Positions 33,959-42,849 of a DNA stretch of 64,000 nucleotides are shown piece after piece. How positions within the stretch are numbered: the first letter of the stretch is position 1; each line of letters begins with the position of its first letter. This DNA comes from an uncultured Parabacteroides sp. Lineage in GTDB: Bacteria > Bacteroidota > Bacteroidia > Bacteroidales > Tannerellaceae. The stretch is taken from positions 176,243 to 240,242 of the forward strand of contig NZ_CAJJWO010000001.1 of assembly GCF_905196875.1 (NCBI RefSeq), given 5' to 3'. The notes under the pieces were generated by a model. The model searched no databases, had not been told where the DNA came from, and worked only from the letters and a program-made list of their open reading frames with translations. The position numbers and the translations under genes are program-made.

Positions 33959-35179
33959 TTACTGATAAATCAGACTAAACAACCGCTCTGGAGCAAACAC
34001 TTCATTTGCTACGGTCAGTATCTCTTCGGCAGTCAGGCTTTCTACTTTGGCAAATACTTCCGGCAGCGTATCATACCGGTTATAATGCAGGAAACTCTTT
34101 CCCAGACCGAGAAAAAGTCCTTCTTTGTTATCCCCGGAAACACCTAACTGGCCGATTACCTGCTTTTTGGCAGCAGCCAGTTGTGTGGCGGACAACTTGA
34201 CATCGCGTATCTTACCCAATTCCTTGTGAACCAGCTTCAAGGCTTTCTCCATATTCTTAGGATCCGTACCAAAATAGATACTGGCCAGACCGGTATCGGT
34301 ATAGGAAGTTACATTCGATTCCACATTATAAACCAACCCATGCTTCTCACGAAGCGAAACATTCAGGCGGTTGTTCATCCCCGGTCCACCCAACATATTA
34401 TTAAGCAGGAACAACGGAATCCGCTTTTCATCATGCATACTATAAGCACGACTACCGATCAGTACATGCGCTTGGTGTGTATCTTTATGCACTTTTCTCA
34501 CACAAGGTTTAATTGCACCCGGAGCCATACGGTTACGCGGAGCTACCGGAAAGGCAATACCCGACAAAAGACCTTCGGCCATCTTCACGATCTTATTGAA
34601 ATTAATCCGTCCCATCGAGAAGAACACCATATTCTCCGGTGCATAAAAGCGATGCATAAACGAACGCCCCGACTTAGAATTGAAAGTCAATAAAGACGCC
34701 TCATCTCCTAATATATTATGCCCCAAAGCATGCCCGTCATAAAGCAAATTCTCGAATTCATCGAAGATAAGTTCCGAAGGGCTGTCCTCATACGAATTGA
34801 TTTCATCCAGAATGACATCCACTTCTTTCTCTATTTCCTGCTGCGGGAACTGAGAATGGAAGATCAGATCGGTCAGCAATTCCAAAGCTCGTTGATAATG
34901 TTCTTCCATAAAAATGGAATAAACAAAAGTCTCTTCTTTAGTCGTATAGGCATTCAACTCACCACCTACATTCTCCATCCGGTTCAGTATATGCCAGGAT
35001 TTACGTTTTTCGGTACCTTTAAACATCATGTGCTCCACGAAATGGGCCAGGCCGAACTCGTTCGCCTCTTCATCGCGGGTTCCGGCATTTACTGCAAAGC
35101 CACAGTACGAAACCGGTGATTCCATCGGTAAGTGTACCATACGAAGACCATTAGATAAAATATGTGAGAAGTAATGCAT
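33959..35179 (-). CDS. M16-family (insulinase/processing peptidase-like) zinc peptidase
   Basis: 406 residues from the ATG at 35179. An in-frame upstream start (35218) precedes the promoter box at 35205-35212 and is rejected. The zinc motif HFVEHMMFKGT (HxxEH) is near residue 50, with the distal Glu in the usual place about 75 residues on. The C-terminal half is the inactive M16 repeat. No signal peptide, so a cytoplasmic peptidase acting on small unfolded peptides is likely. Its stop almost touches the ATPase remnant on the other strand. Confidence 0.92.
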   Translation of the reverse strand: MHYFSHILSNGLRMVHLPMESPVSYCGFAVNAGTRDEEANEFGLAHFVEHMMFKGTEKRKSWHILNRMENVGGELNAYTTKEETFVYSIFMEEHYQRALELLTDLIFHSQFPQQEIEKEVDVILDEINSYEDSPSELIFDEFENLLYDGHALGHNILGDEASLLTFNSKSGRSFMHRFYAPENMVFFSMGRINFNKIVKMAEGLLSGIAFPVAPRNRMAPGAIKPCVRKVHKDTHQAHVLIGSRAYSMHDEKRIPLFLLNNMLGGPGMNNRLNVSLREKHGLVYNVESNVTSYTDTGLASIYFGTDPKNMEKALKLVHKELGKIRDVKLSATQLAAAKKQVIGQLGVSGDNKEGLFLGLGKSFLHYNRYDTLPEVFAKVESLTAEEILTVANEVFAPERLFSLIYQ

Positions 35180-35204
35180 TGTATCTTTTTGCTTTAATGA
35201 CCCA

Positions 35205-35212
35205 CAAAAGTA
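35205..35212 (-). promoter_or_regulatory. TAnnTTTG promoter box, M16 peptidase gene
   Basis: TACTTTTG on the minus strand, 26 bases before the chosen start. It decides the start codon of that gene. Confidence 0.6.
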
Positions 35213-35293
35213 CAACAAATAAGAACGATAGCACCGTTAATAGCCCAAAAAGATATTTTCTATAGTTTACAGAGACTGAAATAACTATAAAAA

Positions 35294-37246
35294 TCACCAC
35301 CAAATCTGACAATCATCTTCATAAGTAAAAACTCTCTCTTCTTTCCCACGAGTATGATCATGGAGTAAAAGTAGTGCATTCTCTGGTACATTATCATACA
35401 TTATCTTATAATCATCTGCAACTTTCTTACCTAAAGACTTCCAGCCATCCTCCCAATAGAATAACTCATATTCATCTCCGGGAAACACACCATTATTATC
35501 AGTCCGGGGGGAATAGCTTATTTTATTTATTTTCAATTCACTTCCCATATCAAGAGCAATAAAATCCCCTAATTCTTCTCCTGCATAATACGTTTCAATA
35601 TTACCATCAAAGGCTTTCCCTATACTGGCTGAATTTGTTTCTTGAGAAGTAAATGCTGTACCTTTTACTTCCCCTTCATCAGTAAAAAATCTCAATTCTC
35701 CAACATTTAACAAACACGAATCAGGTGCAACATAACGAATATAACGATATACTGATGAAGATAAAACCTTTACTTCTGTAATAACAGACGAAGGCGTTTC
35801 TGATATCCGGTGAATTACTCCTTTCTTTGAAAAGTCAGGAGTATTTGAAACCTCAAAATTTCCCCCCTTCATCTGTTCTATATATCCCACTATATGATCA
35901 TACAAAGGATATTTCCGATAAACACTTACACTTCTACATCGTGAATGATCCGGATTAAGAAACTTCAATACCCCATCTTCCTGAAGAATAAAAGGAGCGG
36001 TTATCGCCCTCAAACGAAAACCAGAAATTGCCATCGGTAAATAAACAATACCTTTACCTTCCTGTTCATACCCTGTAATCCTATTTTTTCCAAAAAGCTT
36101 ACCACGAGCCAGTGATTTAAATAAAAAACAAGAATCTTCTTTTTTACTTCGCATCACTGGCACCCAGTTTCGATTGTCAAAGGTACACAAATAAGCTATT
36201 CTTACTTTTCTATCCGAGGAAATACATACATCCGAAAGCGGCATATCATATTCAATTGTAACATCTTTCCAGTCAGGATGGTTAAACACAGATCGCATAC
36301 CCGCATACTTCTCTATATTGTCTGGCTGTATTTGATAAACTTGTCGATATATCTTTGAAATCTTGTACTGAACATTATTCACAGCATCAGGTCCAAATCC
36401 TATATCAACAAACAATCCAGTCGTATCTTTTACTACATTCCATCGATGGCCTGAACTTCTGTTTGCCCATGCAGGAATAACCTCTGAAGCTGCAGGAACT
36501 CCAATAGCCCGTAACGATTGAGTCAGGTAAAACGAAAGATGTTCACAACTTCCCATGCCAGTATCTTTTATTTCTTCAAATGAAAGCGGATATGGATATT
36601 TTGACATGCCTACATTATAATGTAGCTTTAAATTAGGAATAATATATTTAGCTATTTCCAACGGAGAAGAAAGAGAATCCAATAGACATCCAAATCTATC
36701 AAAACCTTCTTTCCTCCAATTATCCAAAGGCTCATCCCCATCCCGGTAAGGTAATACATAATTACAGAAGTCCTCAAACGTATATAAAGATGATTTTTTA
36801 TACCGCTTCCAGGCTTTAAAGGCCAAATCGATATTTTCTATCAAATAATCAGCCGTAATAACATCCAAGTCATATACTTTATATTCTTCCGGATTTTTTT
36901 GTAATACTGCTATTGAATCAAAGTACTGGTAAACTTTGGATAATGCAGGATCCCAACCTACAGGATCATCAGGCAAAGAGTTTAAGGCTTGTTTATATTT
37001 GTCACTATTCTCTTTTGGAAACACTGCATATTTCTCCGGCATATTTTCTATCAGATAATATGCCGCTTTAAGACTTAATGTATCCCCTTCTCTTTTATAA
37101 TGATCGATCACTATTTCTAGTTCGACACTATTTTTCCCAGCTTGTTTCAATGCTTTTGCAACACCTACAGGGATATCTGAGTCCTGCTTTGAACAAGCTC
37201 CAAATACCAATAACAGAATATATATAATTACCGGCTTTTTCATCAT
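35294..37246 (-). CDS. Transglutaminase-like lipoprotein with discoidin-type C terminus
   Basis: 650 residues. The lipobox VFGAC (Cys18) indicates a lipid anchor. The middle holds a transglutaminase/papain-like core: Cys234 in MGSCEHLSF, His in SSGHRWNVV, Asp in LFVDIGFGPD. The C-terminal 150 residues (FTSQETNSASIGKAFDGNIETYYAGEELGDFIALDMGSE) resemble an F5/8 type C (discoidin) binding domain. It is the last gene of the peptide-export run, 3 bases after the C39 exporter. It could crosslink or process the exported peptide or another envelope protein; the link is by position only. Confidence 0.82.
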   Translation of the reverse strand: MMKKPVIIYILLLVFGACSKQDSDIPVGVAKALKQAGKNSVELEIVIDHYKREGDTLSLKAAYYLIENMPEKYAVFPKENSDKYKQALNSLPDDPVGWDPALSKVYQYFDSIAVLQKNPEEYKVYDLDVITADYLIENIDLAFKAWKRYKKSSLYTFEDFCNYVLPYRDGDEPLDNWRKEGFDRFGCLLDSLSSPLEIAKYIIPNLKLHYNVGMSKYPYPLSFEEIKDTGMGSCEHLSFYLTQSLRAIGVPAASEVIPAWANRSSGHRWNVVKDTTGLFVDIGFGPDAVNNVQYKISKIYRQVYQIQPDNIEKYAGMRSVFNHPDWKDVTIEYDMPLSDVCISSDRKVRIAYLCTFDNRNWVPVMRSKKEDSCFLFKSLARGKLFGKNRITGYEQEGKGIVYLPMAISGFRLRAITAPFILQEDGVLKFLNPDHSRCRSVSVYRKYPLYDHIVGYIEQMKGGNFEVSNTPDFSKKGVIHRISETPSSVITEVKVLSSSVYRYIRYVAPDSCLLNVGELRFFTDEGEVKGTAFTSQETNSASIGKAFDGNIETYYAGEELGDFIALDMGSELKINKISYSPRTDNNGVFPGDEYELFYWEDGWKSLGKKVADDYKIMYDNVPENALLLLHDHTRGKEERVFTYEDDCQIWW

Positions 37247-37249
37247 TTA

Positions 37250-39415
37250 TTATTTATCTATTAATTCATCCCAGTAAGAACTATACAAATTATCAGTTTG
37301 AATCATTTCTTCATGTGTCCCAAAATGGTTTATTTTCCCATCTTCTATCAAATAGATCCGGTCTGCATAGTTTTTCAAAATATGCAAACGATGCGAGATA
37401 AAGATAATAATCTTCTGCTTTTTTAAAGTTTGCAGAATATTTAATGTAAATCTTTCCATGTCTCTGTCCATAGCAGCAGTCGGTTCATCCAGGATCATAA
37501 TAGCAGGATCTTTTATCAATAACCGGGTCAAAGCAATCAGCTGCTTTTGTCCCCCGGATAAATTAATACCCTCTTCACCCACTACAGTCATATATCCCTG
37601 CGGTAATTGTTGAATATATTTATCAATTCCCCATTGTGAGCAAGTATTTAAAACCGATTCTATATTTCCCGACTGAGCTCCAAGTGAAATATTATCCAAA
37701 ACGGTTCCGTTGAAAATAAATACATCCTGAGGAATAACACCAATTACATTTCGCCAACTATCAAGTGATATATTACTTAAATTCAAATTACCATCCAACA
37801 CGATACTGCCTGCTTCCGGCTTATAGGATTTTTCTATAATTTTACAAAGCGTAGATTTTCCACATCCGCTTTCTCCTATAATAAAAATTATTTCATTTTG
37901 ATATGCGGTTAACGAAATATTTTCCAATATTCTCTTTCTTCCGGGAAAACGAAAAGAGAGATTTTCCATTTCAATCGATATTGGAACTTTAGAAATAGTT
38001 GTACCCTCTGCATTCTCTGTATTTATCCCCACAAATTCAAACATCCGGTTAAAAGCGACTTTAGCCTCATTCAAAGGGATAGCTATCAATGACAAATTAA
38101 CAATAGCCGGTGAAATAGAAGCGACTAAGCTAATAACAGCCATTAACTCACCTAATTTTAAATTATCCCTCAAAACAAAATAACTACCTAATCCAATCGA
38201 AGTAATAATCAGCAATAAACTTATTAGTCCCGAAACAAAAGATAGCCTTATATTAATCTTTCCTAACTGAAAAACATTCTCTTGGAAAACCCCATAAATT
38301 GCTTTGTTCAACGATTCAAAAGTCTGTTGCTTGTTAAAATTCTTGATTGAATCAATTCCTTGCATTGTACTAATAAAATTACTCTCGCTCTGAGCATATC
38401 CAACCATCACATTTCTTTGGGCAAGTATCAATGGGCCATTACACTTATAAACTAAATAAATAAAAAATGGTAATCCACATAAAATCAATACAGCGAAAAT
38501 CCATGAATAATAAAAGAGAAAAGCTAAAGTAACAATAGCTACCAATCCATCAATAATGATATTCCCGGCAATAACACTAATTACCTGCTGAATTCGCCGG
38601 GTATCATTCAAACGGGCTACTAATTCTCCAATTTTTCTTGTATCAAAAAAAGAGCGAGGTAGCCGTAACAAATGAGTGTAAAATGCCTCAATAATACGAT
38701 TGTTAAAATCACGACTTTGTGCAAATAACAAAAATTGTCTCAAAGCAGCCAAACCTAATCGAGCCAGCAATAACAAAAACACCAGGCACAAGCCACCCCA
38801 TAAACGAGGAAAATCTTTTTCAGGAATAATGACATCGACCAATTTTTGGGTAAAAATTGCAGTAGTCATTCCTAACACAGCAACTCCCAAGCCCAAGCCC
38901 ACACTAGCACTCAGTATACCCAAGTCTTCACTCAATATCCTTAGCAGCCATTTCTTTTTCTTTTCTTCAATCTCTTTTTTACGAATAAAACGATCCGTGC
39001 AAGTCAAAGTCAGGCATGTATGGGATATCCATTTCTGTTCAAGTTCTCGCTTTGTGTAAAAAACAAGTCCCTTTGACGGATCTGCAATCCAAAAACGATC
39101 ATTCTCATAACCATAACAAACTACATAATGCTGAAATTTTCCATCAAGTAATAAATGCAAAATCACAGGCGCTCCGTGATCTATCAAGGATTGTACATCT
39201 GCCTCACATCCCTCAGCTTTAAATCCGATCTGCAAAGCAGCCTGATACAAACCAAGTAAAGTAGTTCCTTGCTTTGTTGTTCCACTGATCTCCCGTAATC
39301 CGGCCAAAGACATTTCACCATCATAGTATCGAATTAAAGACAACAAACAAGCTACACCACAATCGGAAGCATCATGCTGCAATACAATTGTTTTTTCTAT
39401 TTGCTTTAAATCCAT
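37250..39415 (-). CDS. Peptidase-domain (C39) ABC exporter for double-glycine peptides
   Basis: 721 residues from the ATG at 39415; the longer frame from 39454 overlaps the preceding gene. Domain order: C39 peptidase (1-130), six-helix membrane domain (about 160-450) and ATPase (about 480-720). The peptidase has Gln13, Cys19 in DCGVAC, His96 and Asp112, so it should be active. The ATPase has Walker A GESGCGKST, signature LSGGQKQ and Walker B MILDEPTAAMD. Such proteins cut the leader after a GG/GA/AG motif while exporting the peptide. The likely substrate is the 63-residue precursor at 41635-41826 in the same run. Confidence 0.93.
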   Translation of the reverse strand: MDLKQIEKTIVLQHDASDCGVACLLSLIRYYDGEMSLAGLREISGTTKQGTTLLGLYQAALQIGFKAEGCEADVQSLIDHGAPVILHLLLDGKFQHYVVCYGYENDRFWIADPSKGLVFYTKRELEQKWISHTCLTLTCTDRFIRKKEIEEKKKKWLLRILSEDLGILSASVGLGLGVAVLGMTTAIFTQKLVDVIIPEKDFPRLWGGLCLVFLLLLARLGLAALRQFLLFAQSRDFNNRIIEAFYTHLLRLPRSFFDTRKIGELVARLNDTRRIQQVISVIAGNIIIDGLVAIVTLAFLFYYSWIFAVLILCGLPFFIYLVYKCNGPLILAQRNVMVGYAQSESNFISTMQGIDSIKNFNKQQTFESLNKAIYGVFQENVFQLGKINIRLSFVSGLISLLLIITSIGLGSYFVLRDNLKLGELMAVISLVASISPAIVNLSLIAIPLNEAKVAFNRMFEFVGINTENAEGTTISKVPISIEMENLSFRFPGRKRILENISLTAYQNEIIFIIGESGCGKSTLCKIIEKSYKPEAGSIVLDGNLNLSNISLDSWRNVIGVIPQDVFIFNGTVLDNISLGAQSGNIESVLNTCSQWGIDKYIQQLPQGYMTVVGEEGINLSGGQKQLIALTRLLIKDPAIMILDEPTAAMDRDMERFTLNILQTLKKQKIIIFISHRLHILKNYADRIYLIEDGKINHFGTHEEMIQTDNLYSSYWDELIDK

Positions 39416-39419
39416 AAAC

Positions 39420-40013
39420 CTATTGAGAGACAGTAATACCTTCCGGCACAACAAATTTATCTGCAGGTACAGCCGGATTCTCTTCTATTTCCACAACCTC
39501 TTCCTTCATAACCACCATCCCGTTCGCTCCCATTTCAGACTTAAGAACAAGCCCTTTCCATACCCAAGTTGATACTTCTGCCGTCTGTCCCATCTGTGTA
39601 ATTTCCAAAGAATACTTTTTACACAGCTTCCCTGCGACTTCTTCTTCTCCATTTTCTTTAACTTTAAACTTTTCTATTATTTCGGGAGATAAGTTCAGAT
39701 AGTTGACCGGCTCCTGCGGCATTTTCATTCGAGAAGCAGTCTTCATATCCAAGTCAACATTAATGACAAAATTTCCATCCATAATAGTCAGTAAGTGTTT
39801 CTCAACCCCTGCAACACCTCCGACTTTCATAACTGTTTCAGATGACTCTTTCTTCCCATAATCATCCATATACCATGTACTTTCAAGCTTTTGTCCCATA
39901 GCAATCGTTTCCTTTTTAATGATTGCGGACTTGAGTTCGTACTTTGCTTCTTGAGCTTTTAGGACTGTTGTTACAAATAGCAACAAAACTGGTAATAACA
40001 TTTTAACATTCAT
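39420..40013 (-). CDS. Secreted DUF4412-like protein
   Basis: 197 residues. Signal peptide (1-20, VLKA-Q), then a mostly beta protein with 'YELKSAIIKKETIAMGQKLESTWYMDDYGKKE' and 'VAGKLCKKYSLEITQMGQ'. The pattern recalls DUF4412-type periplasmic proteins; the resemblance is moderate. It lies between the thioredoxin-like gene (4 bases) and the C39 exporter (4 bases), so it is part of the operon. A chaperone, immunity or binding role is possible but unproven. Confidence 0.75.
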   Translation of the reverse strand: MNVKMLLPVLLLFVTTVLKAQEAKYELKSAIIKKETIAMGQKLESTWYMDDYGKKESSETVMKVGGVAGVEKHLLTIMDGNFVINVDLDMKTASRMKMPQEPVNYLNLSPEIIEKFKVKENGEEEVAGKLCKKYSLEITQMGQTAEVSTWVWKGLVLKSEMGANGMVVMKEEVVEIEENPAVPADKFVVPEGITVSQ

Positions 40014-40017
40014 ACTT

Positions 40018-40539
40018 TTAGTTTTTAAATGAGTATTTCAGATATTTTTTCAATTGTTTAAAAGACATCATACCTTTGTGAATTTTGACTAATCTTTTGT
40101 TTTTGTCATATATAAAATTAGTTGGAGGAGATTTTATATTATAAGCATTCGCAAATTCCCCTTTAATATCAGAAACGATTGTTATATTTTCCGATATACA
40201 TATAGGATTCATTAGTATAAATTGCTTTATTTCTTCTATTGAAGCATACGATACAAATAAAATTTGTAACATTTTTAAATCACTTTCATTTTCTAATAAA
40301 TCATTTATTTCAATATTACAAAAATCACATTCAGGATGAAAATACACAATCAATATATATTCATATTTATCATCTATAAAATCCATATTATACAATCTAT
40401 TATCTGATGTGACAAGATATACAGATCGAAGATTTTCTAACAAATTCATCCTTATTCTATTTGTATTTATATAAAAAACAATAATTGCAATCATAGAAAT
40501 AAATAAAAACAAAATTGATAGTATAATTTTTATTTTCAT
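40018..40539 (-). CDS. Membrane-anchored thioredoxin-like protein
   Basis: 173 residues. An N-terminal membrane helix (about residues 3-24) is followed by a thioredoxin-type domain with the active-site motif ECDFC (CxxC, in YFHPECDFCNIE) and the cis-Pro region SPPTNFIYD. It would act in the periplasm in disulfide formation, reduction or isomerisation. The precursor peptide in this run has exactly two cysteines, so it may form or check that bond. The start overlaps the stop of the upstream membrane gene by 4 bases. Very AT-rich coding sequence. Confidence 0.78.
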   Translation of the reverse strand: MKIKIILSILFLFISMIAIIVFYINTNRIRMNLLENLRSVYLVTSDNRLYNMDFIDDKYEYILIVYFHPECDFCNIEINDLLENESDLKMLQILFVSYASIEEIKQFILMNPICISENITIVSDIKGEFANAYNIKSPPTNFIYDKNKRLVKIHKGMMSFKQLKKYLKYSFKN

Positions 40540-41180
40540 TGATATACAAACAATAATATAAATACGACAAACAGAATATACAAGACAAAACCAACGCCAT
40601 AAGTAGATATCACAAAACTTAAAGATATAAAATACTTATTATTAAGTTCTTTGGAGAGAAGTTTTGCTAGAAATATCCAATATAATAATTCAAATAAATT
40701 AAATAGAGCTAAAGGTGCTAACAACCATGGTTCTGTTGTATTCATATCAAAAAAAGCAATCAATGAAAAACAGTTCATTAAATAAAGCCCTTTCTCATAA
40801 CCAAAAATAACGACTAAGAAAGTATATACAATTGAAAAAGAAACCAATATAATATCTGCTTTTAAGGCTACATTGAAACAACTACGATAATTAAGACTCT
40901 TCCAGCTATCAAATAATATACCTCCAACAAATAAGCAATACCCCACTATAGTAATTCTTAGAAATAAAATCAAAGGAGCAATAATAAATGATAACCATCT
41001 ATATTTTACAAACTGATCTATTAATTGACTTTTCAATGCCCCATTAAATAGAGGGATATCATTCATTTGAGGCATAAATACATATTCTTGTTGTACATAT
41101 AATTGTACAGTTACAATAATTGTTATAAAAATAAACAGATTCAGATTGTCAAGTTTTAAATATTTTTCCAATATATCCAT
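40536..41180 (-). CDS. Polytopic membrane protein of unknown function
   Basis: 214 residues with about five hydrophobic segments (near 14-30, 65-90, 110-130, 140-165, 190-212). The layout recalls Yip1-type membrane proteins, but I do not recognise a family. No catalytic motif. The position in the run, overlapping the thioredoxin-like gene, suggests a helper or immunity protein. Codon use is strongly AT-biased (the 60 bases at 40441-40500 in the next gene contain 11 G/C). Confidence 0.7.
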   Translation of the reverse strand: MDILEKYLKLDNLNLFIFITIIVTVQLYVQQEYVFMPQMNDIPLFNGALKSQLIDQFVKYRWLSFIIAPLILFLRITIVGYCLFVGGILFDSWKSLNYRSCFNVALKADIILVSFSIVYTFLVVIFGYEKGLYLMNCFSLIAFFDMNTTEPWLLAPLALFNLFELLYWIFLAKLLSKELNNKYFISLSFVISTYGVGFVLYILFVVFILLFVYQ

Positions 41181-41210
41181 AATAATATCAAATATTAGCG
41201 TTTACAATTT

Positions 41211-41549
41211 TCACTTACCTTGAATTGATTTCAACATATAAATATTTATAAAAAAAAACAAAACAGAAAACAATCCCAAAATAGAAACGATAATCTTATC
41301 TTTATAAACACCATCGATAATAACAAATGATAATTCAAAAATAATTCCTAAAGAAAAAGAAATTAGAAACTTAATATCTTTGGCTAATTTGTTCAGATCA
41401 TCATATACTAATCGTAAAAAGTAACCAACAGAAACACCACTACCGATTAATCCAAATGTACACATTTTATCAACGTCTGTAATTAATCCCAAAAAATATA
41501 TAGCCATAAAAGATGTAAATGCAATTGGAAGTAAAAAAATATTTTTCAT
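41211..41549 (-). CDS. Small membrane protein, possible immunity protein
   Basis: 112 residues from ATG at 41549 (121 from 41576). It has four hydrophobic helices with short loops. Small polytopic proteins right after a bacteriocin-type precursor gene are often immunity proteins. That is the basis of the suggestion; there is no sequence signature. It follows a 13-bp hairpin located after the precursor gene. Confidence 0.6.
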   Translation of the reverse strand: MKNIFLLPIAFTSFMAIYFLGLITDVDKMCTFGLIGSGVSVGYFLRLVYDDLNKLAKDIKFLISFSLGIIFELSFVIIDGVYKDKIIVSILGLFSVLFFFINIYMLKSIQGK

Positions 41550-41590
41550 TATTAAATTTATTATATATATTAACATTAATACAAACTCAA

Positions 41591-41627
41591 GTTCTACTGG
41601 AATTATATTGATTCATTCCAGTAGAAC
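41591..41627 (-). terminator. Hairpin just after the precursor-peptide gene
   Basis: GTTCTACTGGAAT and ATTCCAGTAGAAC form a perfect 13-bp stem (41591-41603 with 41615-41627) around an 11-base loop, 7 bases after the precursor stop. The bases after it are only mildly T-rich. It may be a partial terminator or an mRNA-stabilising end, which would leave the small precursor gene expressed above its neighbours. Confidence 0.6.
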
Positions 41628-41634
41628 ATAATAG

Positions 41635-41826
41635 TTAACAGATGGCTGTACCAATAGCACCCATGTAGGCTCCATAACCAAACAGAACAGCAGCAGCCCC
41701 ACCTGTTGCCATGAGGCCAAGGGCTCCAATTCCAACAGAAACTCCATAGAATGTCCACTTACAAATAGTATCAGCTTCTATTCCAGCCTGAACTTTGGAC
41801 ATTTGATCCAAATCTAACGCATTCAT
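41635..41826 (-). CDS. Bacteriocin-like precursor peptide with double-glycine-type leader
   Basis: 63 residues. Residues 1-15 (MNALDLDQMSKVQAG) match the double-glycine leader rule: Ala-Gly at -2/-1 and hydrophobic residues at -4 (V12), -7 (M9) and -12 (L4). The predicted 48-residue core starts at Ile16, has Cys22 and a C-terminal Cys63, and is very rich in Gly and Ala with a hydrophobic stretch from about 27 to 62 and GxxxG spacing (G52-G56). These are features of membrane-active peptide bacteriocins. The C39 exporter and HlyD adaptor of the run could mature and export it. I do not recognise it as a known bacteriocin. It may alternatively be a signalling peptide. Confidence 0.7.
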   Translation of the reverse strand: MNALDLDQMSKVQAGIEADTICKWTFYGVSVGIGALGLMATGGAAAVLFGYGAYMGAIGTAIC

Positions 41827-41880
41827 TTGCTCATTAGTTTAATTTATTCCTACTCTTTTATGGTTTTTCGGATTCCACCA

Positions 41881-42849
41881 TTAATATTTAATATTAAAAT
41901 ATTTTTCGAACCTAGATATTACTATTGTCTTATTTAATTTCGATTTATAAGCACATCTATTTAATGTAAGCATCAGTTCTTCCTTGTTATTAAGTATAGT
42001 TTTATATTCGTTTGTTTCATTCTTTAGTTTTGACAAGTAGTATCTAGACTCATTATCCAAAGGATTCATTAAAACTGCTTTACTAAATGAAATTAAAGCT
42101 TTTGATGAATCTTTTTTAGTTAAATAAATTCGTCCAAAATTACACCATGCTTTGCTTAAATTTGGTAATTCTACAAGTGTCATATTTAATATTTTTTCAG
42201 CATCTTCCAAACAATTATTATCAAGTAATAAAGAAGCTAATTTAGAAGCAATTATTAAATCTCCGTTTTTTTCATATGCTTTTTTGAGAACTTCAATTGC
42301 AGTAATTAAACAGTCATCTGCTAATTTTTTATTCCGACTTCTTAAATCATCATAAAAATAACTACGGGCAATATTAGGAGAAACAAGCAAAGACTGAGTA
42401 TACAATTTCTTTGCAGAATCAATTTCATTACTATTTTCATATATACATCCTAAAAAAATCAAGGAATAAAAGTCATCTATTTTATCCTTTATCTCAACAA
42501 AACAATCTTTAGCTTCAGCCATATTACCTTTTACATAGTACAAAAAACCTAGATTTAATAAAAACAGATAATCTCTATTGCTTTTGTTTAATGCGATTTT
42601 AAAATTTAATATAGATTCATTAATATATCTATTAGAGTCTAATTGGAAATATAAATAACCCAGATTAGCATTATATACAGGATTATGTGGATTCAATTTC
42701 ATTGCTTTTTCTTCAAAATCAATCGAATTGCGAATATTCGATGCTTTACATGCCTTGCTATTTAGAATATCAGCATACATATATTCAATTTGAAATATAC
42801 TTAATATAAACACACTAATCCATAATAATATTTTCGCTACTGTATTCAT
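41881..42849 (-). CDS. TPR-repeat protein with N-terminal membrane anchor
   Basis: 322 residues. An N-terminal hydrophobic segment (about 5-22) anchors the protein; at least six tetratricopeptide repeats follow (e.g. NPVYNANLGYLYFQLDSNRY, SKAWCNFGRIYLTKKDSSKA). TPR proteins make protein-protein contacts. It overlaps the end of the O-antigen-ligase-like gene by 4 bases; such ligase genes in Bacteroidetes are often followed by a TPR partner or domain. It lies directly upstream (55 bases) of the precursor-peptide gene. Confidence 0.85.
   Translation of the reverse strand: MNTVAKILLWISVFILSIFQIEYMYADILNSKACKASNIRNSIDFEEKAMKLNPHNPVYNANLGYLYFQLDSNRYINESILNFKIALNKSNRDYLFLLNLGFLYYVKGNMAEAKDCFVEIKDKIDDFYSLIFLGCIYENSNEIDSAKKLYTQSLLVSPNIARSYFYDDLRSRNKKLADDCLITAIEVLKKAYEKNGDLIIASKLASLLLDNNCLEDAEKILNMTLVELPNLSKAWCNFGRIYLTKKDSSKALISFSKAVLMNPLDNESRYYLSKLKNETNEYKTILNNKEELMLTLNRCAYKSKLNKTIVISRFEKYFNIKY

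Noticed and set aside
35180..35218. 13-residue N-terminal extension of the M16 peptidase
   Set aside because: The promoter box at 35205-35212 lies inside it.
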